From contig JAPEUQ010000006.1 of assembly GCA_027946365.1 (NCBI GenBank), forward strand, positions 2,170,001 to 2,234,000: 64,000 bases of DNA, read 5' to 3'. A program made the position numbers and the translations under genes. Numbering within the stretch: position 1 is the stretch's first letter; the number at the start of each line of letters is the position of its first letter. Positions 11,699 to 23,494 of the stretch are shown here, piece after piece. Below the pieces are notes generated by a model. The model was not told the DNA's origin, ran no database searches, and saw only the letters and a program-made list of their open reading frames with translations. Source of the DNA: Kalmusia sp. IMI 367209. Lineage: Eukaryota > Ascomycota > Dothideomycetes > Pleosporales > Didymosphaeriaceae.

Positions 11699-13707
11699 TC
11701 ACCACATATCCGCGTTGGTCATCCACATATCTCCCATACTCCCAAGGCCTGCTGCGAAGACTGTCCCGCTACCCGTTGCTGTCTCCAGGCTCTCCCTCCA
11801 CTTTGCACTCACAGCCTTCAGCCCCTCATGCCCCCCTGCAAGCGAATAGACATTGTCATCACTCCCGGACTCTTGTTGTAGTTGACGGCATGCTTCCTCG
11901 AACCTTATACACACATGATCAAAGTACCATAGCACATCTGCGGTAGCGCGTGCAGCATTGCGATCCCAGCCAAGATAGTCTATCACAGAGAGTGTGTAGA
12001 GGACTTGGCAGGAGTTGGAAAAGGCGAGGACGGTGACCATGTTCATTGTTATTGAGGGAATGGTGAGGTAGTTGTCGAGTGACGCTTTGCATGCGTGAAG
12101 GCAGGCGGTGAGGTATTCAATTCGTTGAAGGTCTAGCGTGTTAGATGGTGGAGGAGAAAGATCGTATAAAACCGCCTCGTGGATCTGCACCTCGGTGCTA
12201 TAGAGGTAGCATAAAACCATGCTGTCCTGCTGCTGTGCATGTGTGAAACTGCTCTTCACCATATCAAGCATAGTGCGTAATGCTCTGACCTGGGACACAG
12301 CGTGGGATGCACTGGCTGGGTCATCTAGTATTTGCTGGATGGTGTTGTAAGCATCCACTGATACTCGTGAGATGCGAGCCATCGCCACTAAGACTGCGTC
12401 TCCATTATTATCAACATTCTGCGCAAGCCGGTCGCATGCTCGTGCAATGCTTGCAGACCATCTCATTGGTTCAGCCTTGATTGCGAGAGCAGTCATCGCT
12501 GAAAGCGCAAAGCAAGCCACGAGAGCTCGACGCTCTTCATCATTATGAGTCTCATGCTGGTCTGGAAGTTGTCCGACAAGCACGGGAGGCTTTGGACAGG
12601 CCATTACCATACCAGTTGGTCGATTGTAGCCAAGATCTGCTATTACGTGTTTCGCCACATTGAGGAACATGCCCATGCCTCCTCTTCGTGAAGGAGTAAA
12701 GTAGACTTGCCAAGTCATGCAGACGAGTAAGCATAGTAATAAATCTATACTCCGTTCACCGCCTAATTAAGTCAGCATGTGAAGCGTTCCCACGAAAGGG
12801 TATCAGAATAATGTACCGGGAACAACGCGGAGAGTCACGTCTTCGCGCACACGAGTTCCATACTCATTTTGTCGTGCACGAGATTTCTCGCAAATGACCT
12901 GAATAGCTCTATAAGTGAAGGGTCGCTCACGGACAAAAGCCTCGACTGACTAAGAGAAGTAAGCGTTGAACAAAGGATCTGCGACGTAATGCGACGTATT
13001 AAATAAGTCCAAGGTGCAAGTGGCATATGAGGTCTTCTTATAAACTCTTGGAAATATGTTTGCAGAAGTCCGTAGTGTGTATGTATATCTTGGAATTACT
13101 TGGTTCATAATGAGAAGCGTAGGGATACTCACAGCGTCGGTCGGGAGATATATGAAGGGAAAATATTCAAGATATCGGGTACGGAACAATGAGAGCACTT
13201 GATGGACGCTTTGATCGGATAGAAAGGGGACCGGTGGTTCACGAGTCGATCCATTTATTGTGTCGTTTGAACAATATTGTGCCTGTTGGGACTGCACTGT
13301 TTGATCGGATGGTGGCGAAGGTGTCAAAGTCGGCGTCGGTGCATGCTGTGCCTAGAAAAGTTGGCTCATATATCATGAACTGAGAATCGACTCACTTGTA
13401 ATAGATTGACTAGGTTATCTAACTTGTCCTCGAGTTGCGACTTGCGAGCCGTCTTTTGCGGCCCTCGTTTCCGAACGAAAGTTGCCGGTTGGCAGCCTTT
13501 GTTGAGACGGTGACATCTACGTTAGATCAGCTGTTTACATATCTAGTTTTATATGCCAGATGCTAAGACGAGCATCTTTAGACAGGCATACCTTTCGCAA
13601 CTGCCACCTTCGCGAGGGACGCACTTGCACTTTGCCTTTACACAATTAGAGCAAGCGTGGCCGTAGGCCGCAGAGGCCTTTATTGTAGCACTAGCTGGTG
13701 GATCCAT
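11699..13707 (-). CDS. Zn2Cys6 fungal transcription factor
   Basis: Predicted 550 residues from exons 13707-13592, 13516-13396, 13351-13133, 12949-12817 and 12762-11699. The binuclear zinc cluster lies near residues 19-46 and is built across the first intron: HACSNCVKAKCKCV, then CERCHRLNKGC. It gives the CX2CX6CX7CX2CX6C spacing. A basic linker (RKRGPQKTARK) and a short leucine-heptad-like segment (LEDKLDNLVNLLQ) follow, suited to dimerisation. The rest is a helical regulatory region typical of this class, with VEAFVRERPFTYRAI, LLLCLLVCMTWQVYF and the pattern MGMFLNVAKHVIADLGYNRP. It is probably a nuclear regulator binding CGG-type sites. The 183-nt third intron (12950-13132) is longer than its neighbours and could hide a small exon. 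Its likely target is the exporter just downstream, by position only. Confidence 0.86.
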
Positions 13708-15082
13708 ATGTGCAAGATCGAATTCCGGCGGGGAGGGTTGCCAGAGTAAGTTGTTGGTCAGTTGCGATCGGTGTTGAGGATGAGACGGAGTAGGCGCGCC
13801 GTGTACACGGTATTCGGTCTTTACTCAACCCCGAGTGCCGAGGGCTCTTTCAGGCTTAGCGCTTGAGTAACTCAAACGCATCATTAATGTCCCGATGTCC
13901 CCACACAACATACCAGACCCAAATTATAGTTCCTCTTGCCGAATCACTATGCGCTCGTTAGGTCATAGGTATATTCTGCGCATGAATCGATCGTTCCAGG
14001 CGAGCATGTACATTTATTCACAGTCAAGGGTTTACTAACCCAAACAGATAACGTATATGGAGTAATTGTAGATGCGTGTCGCTAATATTTTTTTTTCTAG
14101 AACAACCTTTAAGAATAGGATACCGCATCGATCTTCTCTTATAGATAAACTATGTCTCGCTTAGGATGGAGACATTACGTGCTCACGTGCGACGCCCTCT
14201 AAGGTCCTCCTTCGATTCCATTTGATACTTGAACACATGTTACGTTCTGGGAATGCTTAGTATTTTGTAAAATGAGAGGGTTGTACCCCCTGAAGTAAAT
14301 GACAAGAGTGTTTTCCAGACTAGTCATGCCTACTAGCACTTTTGTATGGATCTAATTGAGGCCAGCAAAGACAATCTTCAAACAAATATTCAAGGACATT
14401 CGCCTGATCCGAATCACGAGCGCACTTTACGCTTTTAACACTAGATGCCTCCAACATAATGCGGTCGCTTCTCTCGCTTTATTGTTGTCTCATTTGATAT
14501 ACATATAAACCTAGCCAATGCGCTAAGTGTAATAAAAGTCCTGTAGCGCTGTGGTAAGTGCCAACTTGTAATACCCTAGAAAAGATTTTGCCACATTATC
14601 GCCTCGTAATTAATCGTACGGCCTTAGTCAAGGTTGATTGCCGTGCCAAAATTGATGTTGACGATGCGGCGGCCGTCTTAAAGTTGCTCACCGTCGTAGT
14701 ACTGCGTAAATTAATTGACCCTGGCCAAGGCTTTCGACGCCTTTATTGGGGACATATTCTCTCTTGATAAAATACCACTGTTTGTCGCGAGCTCTGATTC
14801 ACACAGCAGATGAACAACAGAATATAGGAAACGCATCTTCACTCCATCGAAGTGACGAGCAAATTTGGAACACCACGGAGCCAAGCCCGACGCTGTGACC
14901 AGGGGACCACGTCAGCTATAAATATTTGGGAAATGAAAAGACGCACTTGAGTTCAATATCCAGCGCCGCGTTCTTCGAGCAAGGCTCTTAACCAACCCAA
15001 CCGGACCACCACTCCAATCACGCCGCCAAGTCTTCACAATCAACACCAGCACTGTTTCAGGTTGTGTAACACAGCATCGATT
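13708..15082. other. Divergent intergenic region, AT-rich in parts
   Basis: About 1.4 kb lies between the divergent starts of the Zn2Cys6 regulator (minus) and an orphan gene (plus). The middle (13900-14550) is AT-rich with T-runs. A short ORF (14558-14767, +) has no recognisable domain. Promoters of both flanking genes must lie here. I see no transposon ends or RNA gene. Confidence 0.4.
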
Positions 15083-15955
15083 ATGTCGCACAGTACAAAC
15101 GACCTTCTCCAGGCCTTCTCTACCGCCTGCTCTACCCACATCAGCGCCAATGCTTCCGAATCGGCGGTAATCTTGAGAGGTTACGATATCATTTGCAAGC
15201 ACCATAGCTTCGCTGGGCTGGTTCCTGTATCTATCGTCAACCAGAGTGTGGATAATGTAAATGGCAATGCAGGATTGTCGGGACTCAACTTCGAAGTACG
15301 GTGGAAACAGCCATTCCTTCGCCTGCGCGATTGCTACATTCTCGACCACAGCGGCCGTCAGCGACCAATTCTAGTTGGTTTTCTCGAGGATCTCCTGTAC
15401 CTCCCTGATAAGCATGGCGTTATAGAATTGATCTACCCCGAGACTAATAACGAGACTCATAATGCCACATATGTTGTCATCAACAAGCCGGACGAGTACT
15501 CACGCATGCACCTGAGCGGCCCCTTTGCCTCGATCATCTTGGGAGACAGGGTAGACGATATTGCCGCTTGGGCTAAAGATAGACGCGCTGTCGGTTATGG
15601 CTGGAGATCTCTAGCGATCGTTGTTGAGTTCCTCTTCTTGCGCCTGAACGTCCCCTCACTTCTTCTCAATTGGGAGACGGACGCGAAAATCAGGTGGCTA
15701 CAAGAAGCATGCAAACGCGTTGGTGACAGTGCAGAGGCGTATGTAGCCAAAGATGGAGAGGACCATTCCAAGAGCATCCAGATCTCTACTCCTCAACACG
15801 CACCCAACAACACTCCAGGACACCTCTCGCAACGCGTTCATCACCACGACATCGAGGTCAAGAAGGCCAGGGGAAAGAAGCCTCGCTTGATACTCATTAT
15901 CCGACTTGAACGTGCGCGTCTTGCTGCGGCTACTCATATTACTTACAATGAGTAG
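15083..15955 (+). CDS. Orphan fungal protein, 290 residues
   Basis: This is an intronless ORF starting at the ATG at 15083 (MSHSTNDLL); the frame is open slightly upstream but without an ATG. I do not recognise a family. The protein begins with a helical segment, then a globular region containing FLEDLLYLPDK and GPFASIILGDRVDD. It ends in a basic tail with HHHD, KKARGKKPR and an Arg-rich last helix, which could bind nucleic acid or a nuclear import factor. No signal peptide or membrane helix is evident. It is flanked by the divergent regulator and the convergent GST. Length, an ATG start and plausible amino-acid composition support a gene. Confidence 0.5.
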   Translation: MSHSTNDLLQAFSTACSTHISANASESAVILRGYDIICKHHSFAGLVPVSIVNQSVDNVNGNAGLSGLNFEVRWKQPFLRLRDCYILDHSGRQRPILVGFLEDLLYLPDKHGVIELIYPETNNETHNATYVVINKPDEYSRMHLSGPFASIILGDRVDDIAAWAKDRRAVGYGWRSLAIVVEFLFLRLNVPSLLLNWETDAKIRWLQEACKRVGDSAEAYVAKDGEDHSKSIQISTPQHAPNNTPGHLSQRVHHHDIEVKKARGKKPRLILIIRLERARLAAATHITYNE

Positions 15956-16388
15956 ATTTACCGCTAAGGTGTCGATCTGGTTGTTGGAGCCGTTACAATA
16001 CTGGTCATTAAATAGTGAAGAGTGTGATACTCAGGTTATGTGGTATAAACACAGCTTAACTGTGAGTAAGTGTTGATGGCTTTCGGTAGTAAATGAGCCT
16101 TGGAATAGAAGGATCAGTGGATCAGCAGGAAAAGAATCAAAAAGCAGGGATGAGAGGAGTATGTTGCTCAATTGGAAATTCTATCGGCATTATTGAAATA
16201 ATTGTGTCGAAACCTGCACGGGACCTGTTCCGGCCCGACATTGTGCGGTAAGCTCTTTGGTTTTTTTTTCTAAGCGGAGTATCGAGGACGATGTGACTGC
16301 TTTCATCATTGATGAACCGTGCTCAATCTCCGTAGTCACATCTTCTCATTCCGCGCGCCCTGCTACAAACGGATATCTCGTGAGACCT
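15956..16388. other. Convergent intergenic region
   Basis: This is a 433-base gap between the 3' ends of the orphan gene (plus) and the GST gene (minus). It contains a T-run near 16260 and small ORFs without resemblance to anything I know. No gene seen. Confidence 0.5.
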
Positions 16389-17045
16389 TCAAATGAGACC
16401 CTCCGCCTTGAGCACCTCCTTCGCAGACTCTCTTTGAGTCACCTGCGTAGCAATGCGCGAGAAATTAGGATAGTCCTCCTCCATCGGCAATCCAACAGAC
16501 TTGGCACCCCATGAATAGAACACAAACAGATACGCGTCGACAGCAGTGAAATTGTCCCCGACTGCCCATTTCTTCCCTTCCAGCTTGGAGTCAATATACT
16601 TGTAGCACTCCTGAATCGTCTGCTTTCCTCTCGCCTGGACATGCTTGTTTAATGATCCATCCGTGACGTCAGTCCATCGGTCAGGGCGATAAAACATGCC
16701 ATATGCTTGGCCATGCACAGAGGAAGACAGGTAGTTAAACCACTCGTACGCGCGAACGGTCTCCAGGGGCGTCTTTCCGAGGAAGTTGTTCGATGGTGCC
16801 AGCTGGGAGATGTATGTGAAGATAGCCGGATTTTCAGTGATGACCTCATCGTCGACTTGCAAGACTGGGATCTTGGCTTTGGGATTGATTTTCTTGAACT
16901 CCTCTGGATAACCGCCCTTTTTGATGAGATCGTCCTTCAAGTAAATCGTCTCGTCGAATTCCAATCCGGCTTCTCGAAGAAGGATGTGGCCGGCCATTGA
17001 GCATGCGCCGGGCATCATGTGTAGGTGAAGCTTGGGGGCGGACAT
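16389..17045 (-). CDS. Glutathione S-transferase, bacterial beta-like
   Basis: This is a single-exon gene of 218 residues, the usual length for a cytosolic GST. The N-terminal thioredoxin-fold domain begins KLHLHMMPGACSMAGHILL, and the Cys in PGACS sits where beta-class GSTs place their active-site Cys. It continues with NPKAKIPVLQVDD (the cis-Pro loop) and ITENPAIFTYIS, which binds the glutathione gamma-glutamyl part. The all-helical C-terminal domain includes KKWAVGDNFTAVDAYLFVFYSWG, the GST-C N-capping and hydrophobic staple region. The family conjugates glutathione to electrophiles or binds it in stress defence. Lack of introns in an intron-rich window, and closer similarity in motif to bacterial GstA than to fungal Ure2-type GSTs, hint at an old transfer, but this is inference. 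Confidence 0.85.
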   Translation of the reverse strand: MSAPKLHLHMMPGACSMAGHILLREAGLEFDETIYLKDDLIKKGGYPEEFKKINPKAKIPVLQVDDEVITENPAIFTYISQLAPSNNFLGKTPLETVRAYEWFNYLSSSVHGQAYGMFYRPDRWTDVTDGSLNKHVQARGKQTIQECYKYIDSKLEGKKWAVGDNFTAVDAYLFVFYSWGAKSVGLPMEEDYPNFSRIATQVTQRESAKEVLKAEGLI

Positions 17046-19262
17046 GGCTGGATATCGATGTCTGAGATTTCAAAGACAGTGGGTTCGAAGTGAACAGTTT
17101 GTGCCTCTTTTTCAAGGGAAAACACTCGTATTTGTAGTGTCTTCTTGTTGGAATGTTTAATAGCTCTTACGGTTAGCGTGGCTTGAATTTCGTCCATGCT
17201 GTGTCTCGATGCACAGACTTTACAAATACGAGAGCGTTTAGAACACGTTGCTACTTCCATCCCGGCCGCGGTGAGATAGATCTGGTGCACGGTCGTACAT
17301 CGATTGTTTCGAAGTCAGACTGCTACCGGAAACCTCTCTCAACCAAACGCGCATCCCGGGCGGTTATAGGCCATTTGGGTTCCGTATAAAGTGTCTGGAC
17401 GTCTGGACCGGAGAGAGGAAGTGGCATCTTCCGGGGTATTTTTTGTTATTTAGAAAAGGAGAGCTGGTTGAGCAATTGGCACTTGTTGTTTTTTTCGTAT
17501 TGATGTATCAGGAAAATAAGTAATCATTCTAATAATTAGTCAAGGCCGCGGAAAAATTCCGCGATCTTCGCAAACAATGTCATTTACGGCTCCTATACTG
17601 CATGTAAACACAGGGTCCTAAAAGATTGCTTACATCCTTTGATCCTTTCAGACGATCGTTTGTTCTAGATTTCTGAAAATGAATGGAAGTACGAGCAGTA
17701 TGTTGCTGAAGTAAAATAAACAAAACTATAGTCCCTCGCAGGATCGTTGTAACAAAGTGGAACCAAGAAGAAACAAATTATAGAAGACTCTGGGACAATA
17801 CTCATGTATCGATAGAGTCTCGGAGCCAAACCATCCATCCACCGGCACCCACCCTTTTGCTGACTACCCAAAAACACCCTTCTTGAGCTGGACCGAAATA
17901 TCTCCGAACACCGCAGCTGTAGCAGAAGCCGATCTACCACTCAAATCTAGATCTAATGATAGTAGCTCTCCGACAATATCGAACCCGAGCAATACGCCGA
18001 CGAACGCAACGAAGATCTGGAGAACGACTATGTCGTTGCTTAGCTTCCTTAAGTCGTCGCATCTTAGATGAGAGTTCGTTTTAGAGGAAAGGACGTGATG
18101 AGAATTTCTAGAACGAGAGAATCGAACATAGAACATGCATATATCTTTGCTGTAAAGAGAGGAAGGGGGCGGGGTTTGTTCATGGCTAGACCTGAGAAGA
18201 TGTATATATAACCGCGCCACGTGCTGCATCATTGTGCTAAGCGGTCTTTTCAACTCAATTCTTTACAATTTGTGTATGGTTCCGTATTGGACCATTTATA
18301 CCCCCAGTCTTTCGTCTCAAGATAACCAAGGAAATTGAACTCGAGCCCATATAATAACACGGAACGATTCTATCGTTGCTCGCTCAGCGATGGGGACTGA
18401 CCTCACCTATCGAAACGAAAAGGTTATTCATTTCAATCTAACTTCTACATCAGAGGGTATGTTAAAGGCCTCCAGTCCTTTCAAAATTTCATGCCAGAGC
18501 ATCATGGAACCTATGAGTGCGTTCAACTAACCCTCTTAATTCTCAAGCCCGCTCTTCTACCTCAAAACTTTTGTCGCATGGTTCTGATGTTAGTGTAAGT
18601 TGCAGTCTTCTTCATGAATCTCTCCTAGAGATTTTGACAGCATAAGACGTATGAAAAGAGAATTGCTCGTCAACCTAGAAACTACAAATCATAATATTGC
18701 TGGATGAAGACAATCAAAAACAAATAGCGGGACTGGTGACGACTATGAATACGGTTGTTGAAGATGCGATGAAGAAAGGGTAATATATTATAAGGTAGTA
18801 GTAGGTATATTGAATGACAGAAGACTTGACATGAATATGAATGCATGGACATTACTCGTTGGAAAGGAACATAAAATGCAACAACATTGCTCAATAGAGC
18901 AGTAGAAAAGAATGACAACAAGGTGCCAATCAATTGAAAACAAAATTAAGGCATCGGCCAATTTTTGCTTTCAAAGGTAGTTTTGCCTCCCGGACTCATG
19001 GTATGAGAATGCTTTTTGACGTGACAACATGGACCAGAATGGAGTGGTCCAAAACTTAGAAGAGAGATTATGGCCGTGGTGAACAACAGAGATAACCCGG
19101 AAAAAGGGAAGGTAAGTTGAATCGAGCAGAATGATCATGAGCAAAGGACGAGTGCTGACAAGCTGGAATAATGTGCGAAGATGGATGGAAAGTCTTTGCG
19201 GCAACGACTAACGACGGCTGCGGCGTGTGAGCCCACTGCTCCAGTTGAGAACGGTACATTAC
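17046..19262. other. Long intergenic region with weak small ORFs
   Basis: 2.2 kb without a secure gene. It should contain the GST promoter at the left and the 3' UTR, and possibly a last exon, of the 19.3-21.3 kb gene at the right. The ORF 17864-18253 (-) ends in a hydrophobic helix (LQIFVAFVGVLLGFDIVGELL) followed by a Ser/Ala-rich tail, so it could be a small membrane protein, but nothing else supports it. Stretches near 17440-17560 and 18640-18960 are AT-rich. Confidence 0.35.
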
Positions 19263-21329
19263 CTACCTGTAAGCTGCGTCGACTACTGACCGTCGTTTGC
19301 GCTTTGAGTGATCGTCATGCTGGCGTACATGCTCGTCCTCTTGATCCGTATCCTCATAGCTCCTCTTTCGAGTGAAAGAACTGTCGCCTCGTTTCAAGCT
19401 GGAAACAGCAGCAGTGTCTTTATCGACATTGTTTGTTGTTTTGTCCGGGCTAAAGTCAGACCCCACAGTAGATTTATTATTGGCCTCGGGAAGGACTGAA
19501 CTACCTCCTAAGCCAGCAGGCATGTTACTATTGCCTTGCGGATTGGTCTGGGAAATGGAATTCCAGGGATTCAGGCGATCGGCATGAGGTGTTAGAGGGG
19601 GATGTTGTGGGTATGCTGAAAACATAGGTCCATACGGGCGCGATACGGTGTTTGCGAACGTTGAATTGTGTTGTCCGCCGAATGACTGAGCTCTCTGCGG
19701 AGGTGCCTCAGGTCGTGGAGGAATATTGGCAGAGGGTGGCGCTGGGGGCTTTACCGGTAACGAAGCGGGTAATTTATCGTCGCGTAAGAAGGAAACTGGT
19801 AGCGGATCCTCATAGACCGGTTTAGGAGAACCGGTGACTCCTAACCTCGCAAGAACATCCTCCTGAGTTTGATCTCGGGTAGAGCTTATGGGTTCGCGTT
19901 GCTGAATTGGTTTTTTGATGTCTTCCACATCGTCCGACAATGCTTGTTCGAGGTTATCCATAACATTCCATGTAGGATCGTGCATATCCTCGTCCCCATT
20001 ATCTGCGAACTCCTCTGTAGGCTCGTCAGGCCGATCTCGTAGAGCGAGACAGTCTTCAATTGACACAAGATTGTGTGCAGTCCCTTTCCCGGTGAAAACC
20101 ACGAATGCAGGATCATTCTTGATATTTTCCCATTCGTCAGTCCTCCTTACATCTAAGAAAGCCTCATACGAGTTTTCGGCAGTGAAATATAGAGACACAG
20201 ATTCGCCATTGCCTAGTTTCTCGGCGGGCGGCTTAAATGACTGCTCTTCGGCTTCTTCGAATGTGGGCGGCAGTGCACGTGTTACTTGTTTAGCAGGTCG
20301 CCAGGTAATGACACCGAGGCTAAGATTCGGGTCGACAGGCTCGTTTGCCTTCGGCCAGATCGCCCCATCGAAATCGAAGTCCCAGTCATCCCAACCTAGG
20401 AACAACGGCGGCTTCTCCACTGGGGTATTGTCACTTGTAGCGCTCGTAGGCTGGGCGGTTGTGGGGGTTGATTGTGAAATGGAGGGATTAGCTGATGAAG
20501 GGGTAGGGGTTGCATTCGGGTCTGACATTGACTGGCCATTAGTTGGCCCGCCAAAGGCATTGTATTGATTCGTCGTCGGGTATGTCGCTGACGCAGGAGT
20601 ATGTTGCCATCCCTGTGGATTGGGCCAGGCCGGCTGGTTTGTATTTATAGGAGGCGGCTGGTTCGGAAACTGTTGATAAGCAACTTGTTGTTGTGGGTAA
20701 CTCTGTGTTGGGTAATTAGGCGGCTGCGTTCCAGGTGTTTGAGAAGGATGACTTTGTTGTGCCTTTTGCGCCCAATTATAATTTTGAGGCTGTTGGTATC
20801 CGGCCTGAGCAAATGTTTGCTGCGATGGATAGCTCTGTGGCGGACCATAGGTCTGTGGTGAATATGCTGGCGTTGGAGGACCTTGATAAGGCTGGCCCGG
20901 GTAAGGAGCTGAAACCTGTGGATACCCTTGCTGAGGAGGTTGATACTGATTTGCTCCCAAAGGACCTTGAGGTTGGGCAGGGCCACGATAACCCGGTGGA
21001 GGAGGATATCGGGTGATTATCGGGTTGCCTTTCTTTTTTAGGAGGGCTTCTTATTGTTAGAAAGTAAGGACAAGAGCTGTTTGTTGATTTGTTGAAGAAG
21101 CAATGTATTTCGCGTAAAGCGCTACGGGACGGACTTACCGGCTGTCCGACGGTTGCGCGGGTACGCCAGACTGGGGATATGTGTAGCCAGCTGAAAATTG
21201 ATTGAATCCTGGCTGTTTTCCATATTGATGTGTCTGTGGTTGGCCAGAAAGGGTCTGGCCATTGGTGTTGTGAGCGTAGGATGGTGGCTGAAATGGTGCG
21301 GCACCTGTCACAGGCCCGCTCCAAGACAT
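19263..21329 (-). CDS. Conserved Pezizomycotina protein, Pro/Gln-rich N-terminus, unknown function
   Basis: The main exon runs from about 21030 to 19263. An upstream exon (21329 to about 21140) starts MSWSGPVTG and ends at a GTAAGT donor. The first ~190 residues are Pro/Gln/Tyr-rich (PQQGYP, PYPGQPYQGPP). A folded core follows with WDDWDFDFDGAIWP, LSLGVITWRPAKQVTRALP and a SVSLYFTAENSYEAFLDVR segment. A disordered acidic and Pro-rich region comes next, and the end is basic (SKRKRRSVVDAAY), resembling a nuclear localisation signal. I recognise the core as a conserved filamentous-fungal protein without a named function. I could not find a phase-consistent acceptor for the first intron. The last codon before the stop overlaps a GTAGGT donor, so a short last exon ending SRRR downstream is possible. 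Confidence 0.65.
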
Positions 21330-22086
21330 TCCAATTCTTCAACGCAGACCCGGAAATGGGTTCGAGATAAGAGATGAAGGGCAGAAAGAGGAGAGTGAAA
21401 ATCAGAGGTGCATATGACTCAAAAAGAGATAATGACGAAGCTCGGGCGGACGTAGTTATCAATCCTAGGTCGGACACGTTCCAAGCAGTGTGCACATCCA
21501 ACGGCTCCAACTATTGAAAGATTTAATTCGACACAATAATGGTGCCCCGATGGTCGACTCGCATGATAAGTAGAGGTAGAATGAAGACTCGGACTTCTGA
21601 AAGTGTAAAGAAGCGGTAAAGCTGCACGTGAGACTGCTGATGTGAGGGGAAAGGCGCGACCACAGCATATGCAGGCGGATGCAGATGGCCGGATGCGGAC
21701 GGTGCGGATGTAGATGGAAATGGTGACAAGCAAACCGTAAAGCGACCGGAGGGGCGCCAAAACAATAAGAGAGATGGAATTGGGAGTGTCAGTGGCATGT
21801 TTTGGAAAAAAGTTCGAGGCATGAAGTCTGCTGGGGAAATTTGGCGCTAGCCACATCGGTCAATGGCTGCCGCGCGAGCGGGATGGACAAGCAACAGCGC
21901 GCGACGTTTTGCCTCGCAGTTCGCCCATCTTCTGCGCTTCTGCCGCCACCACCCCAAGCTGTGCGTCTCGATGCTTCCCCGAGGATGATTGTACGGTATC
22001 GCCATCTGCTCGCGACCAGTATTCACTCCGTGCCCTGAGCCCGCCGCGAATGCAGGACCTGCCTCGCCCGTCTTACAAATCCCACC
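21330..22086. other. Divergent promoter region
   Basis: 757 bases between the divergent starts of the conserved unknown gene (minus) and PPG1 (plus). ORFs across 21419-21856 (-) are Ser/Leu-rich shadows without domains. The region presumably drives both genes. Confidence 0.45.
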
Positions 22087-23166
22087 ATGCCTGGTCTCCC
22101 GTGTACGTCTCGCTACGGCGCCGGACAAACATGCTACGGTCGCCCTTACTGACTCATTCTAGCTACTGTTGATCTCGACGAGTGTATAGAACGTCTGCAA
22201 AAGAAGGAGCTACTGGCCGAGTCCGTCGTCGAGGCCATATGCGCAAAAACTAAGGAGCTGCTTATGAAGGAGAGCAATGTAGTGCACATCAGGGCTCCTG
22301 TGACCGTCGTTGGCGACATACATGGCCAGTTCTTTGATATGATGGAGATCTTTAAGATCGGAGGCCCATGCCCAGACACAAATTATCTTTTCCTCGGTAC
22401 GTTGGCGGCTTCCCTCTGGCTGCTGACCCTCCACGGCACGCGGCGGATCTAACAACCCATAGGTGACTATGTAGACCGTGGACTGTTTTCCGTCGAAACC
22501 ATTTCGCTGCTCGTATGCCTCAAGCTGCGCTACCCGCACCGCGTTCACCTCATCCGCGGCAACCATGAGTCTCGGGGTGTTACTCAGTCATACGGTTTCT
22601 ACACTGAGTGCTCACGAAAATACGGGAATGCAAACGTATGGCATTACTTCACCGACATGTTCGACTTCCTCACTTTATCTGTCGTCATCAACGACCAGAT
22701 ATTCTGTGTGCACGGCGGTCTCTCCCCGTCGATACACTCGATAGACCAAATCAAAATCATCGACCGTTTCAGAGAAATACCTCACGAAGGCCCCATGGCA
22801 GACCTCGTATGGAGCGATCCCGATCCTGAACGCGACGAATTTTCACTAAGTCCACGAGGGGCGGGGTATACATTCGGAGCGCAAGTGGTTAAGAAATTTT
22901 TAGAAGTAAACGGCATGTCACATATATTGCGGGCGCACCAGCTATGTCAAGAGGGCTTCCAGGTTCTATATGATGACCGCTTAAGCACAGTGTGGAGTGC
23001 ACCAAATTACTGCTATAGGTGTGGGAATATGGCGAGTGTACTAGAGGTTAGTGATACGGGGGAAAGGTTCTTCAATGTTTTTGATGCGAGTCCGGAGAAT
23101 GATGTTGCGAGGGCGGAGCAGCAGGCGCAGTCAGGGAGAGAGGTCACGACTGAGTACTTCTTGTGA
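22087..23166 (+). CDS. PPG1: PPG1, PP2A-like Ser/Thr protein phosphatase catalytic subunit
   Basis: Predicted 317 residues from exons 22087-22102, 22163-22396 and 22463-23166. The metallophosphatase motifs are intact: [24 protein letters not shown] (across the second intron), LIRGNHES, and later [11 protein letters not shown] and [12 protein letters not shown]. These provide the two-metal site and the catalytic His. Sequence closeness to yeast Ppg1 ([43 protein letters not shown]) separates it from PP2A and PP6/Sit4. The protein ends EYFL, the tail whose terminal Leu is methylated in this family. Ppg1 acts in yeast with Far/STRIPAK-type complexes and affects glycogen storage. The first exon is only 16 bases (MPGLP plus one base), with a good CCACC-ATG context and a GTACGT donor; this start is likely but less certain than the rest. 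Confidence 0.93.
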
Positions 23167-23494
23167 TACCCGTGATAGAGATACAATGAATGAGTGATAC
23201 CCTCCCAAGACACCGGAATCTATCTCGACCTTGTGCTGGACCGAAGTACTGCTCTTCTTTGACCCCTCTGGGCGATGTTAAACACTACTGAGATAGAGAT
23301 GCAATGACGCAATCAAGGCCGAGACACGTATAGTACGAAAAAGCACATGTCTACGAACCGCGGACTTTAGACAATGGAGAAAAGATCCTGATTCTTCGGT
23401 GTTATCTCTTAACATCAAAAGCATGCGAAGCTACAAGTTAAGAAATAGATCGGCTAATATACGCATTGGGAGATCACCCGTCCACAGCAGCAAG
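23167..23494. other. Convergent intergenic region
   Basis: 328 bases between the 3' ends of PPG1 (plus) and URK1 (minus). Only UTR sequence is expected; I see no gene. Confidence 0.55.

Noticed and set aside
19915..20568. 217-codon plus-strand ORF.
   Set aside because: Antisense to the conserved core of the 19.3-21.3 kb gene; Ser-rich with no motif.
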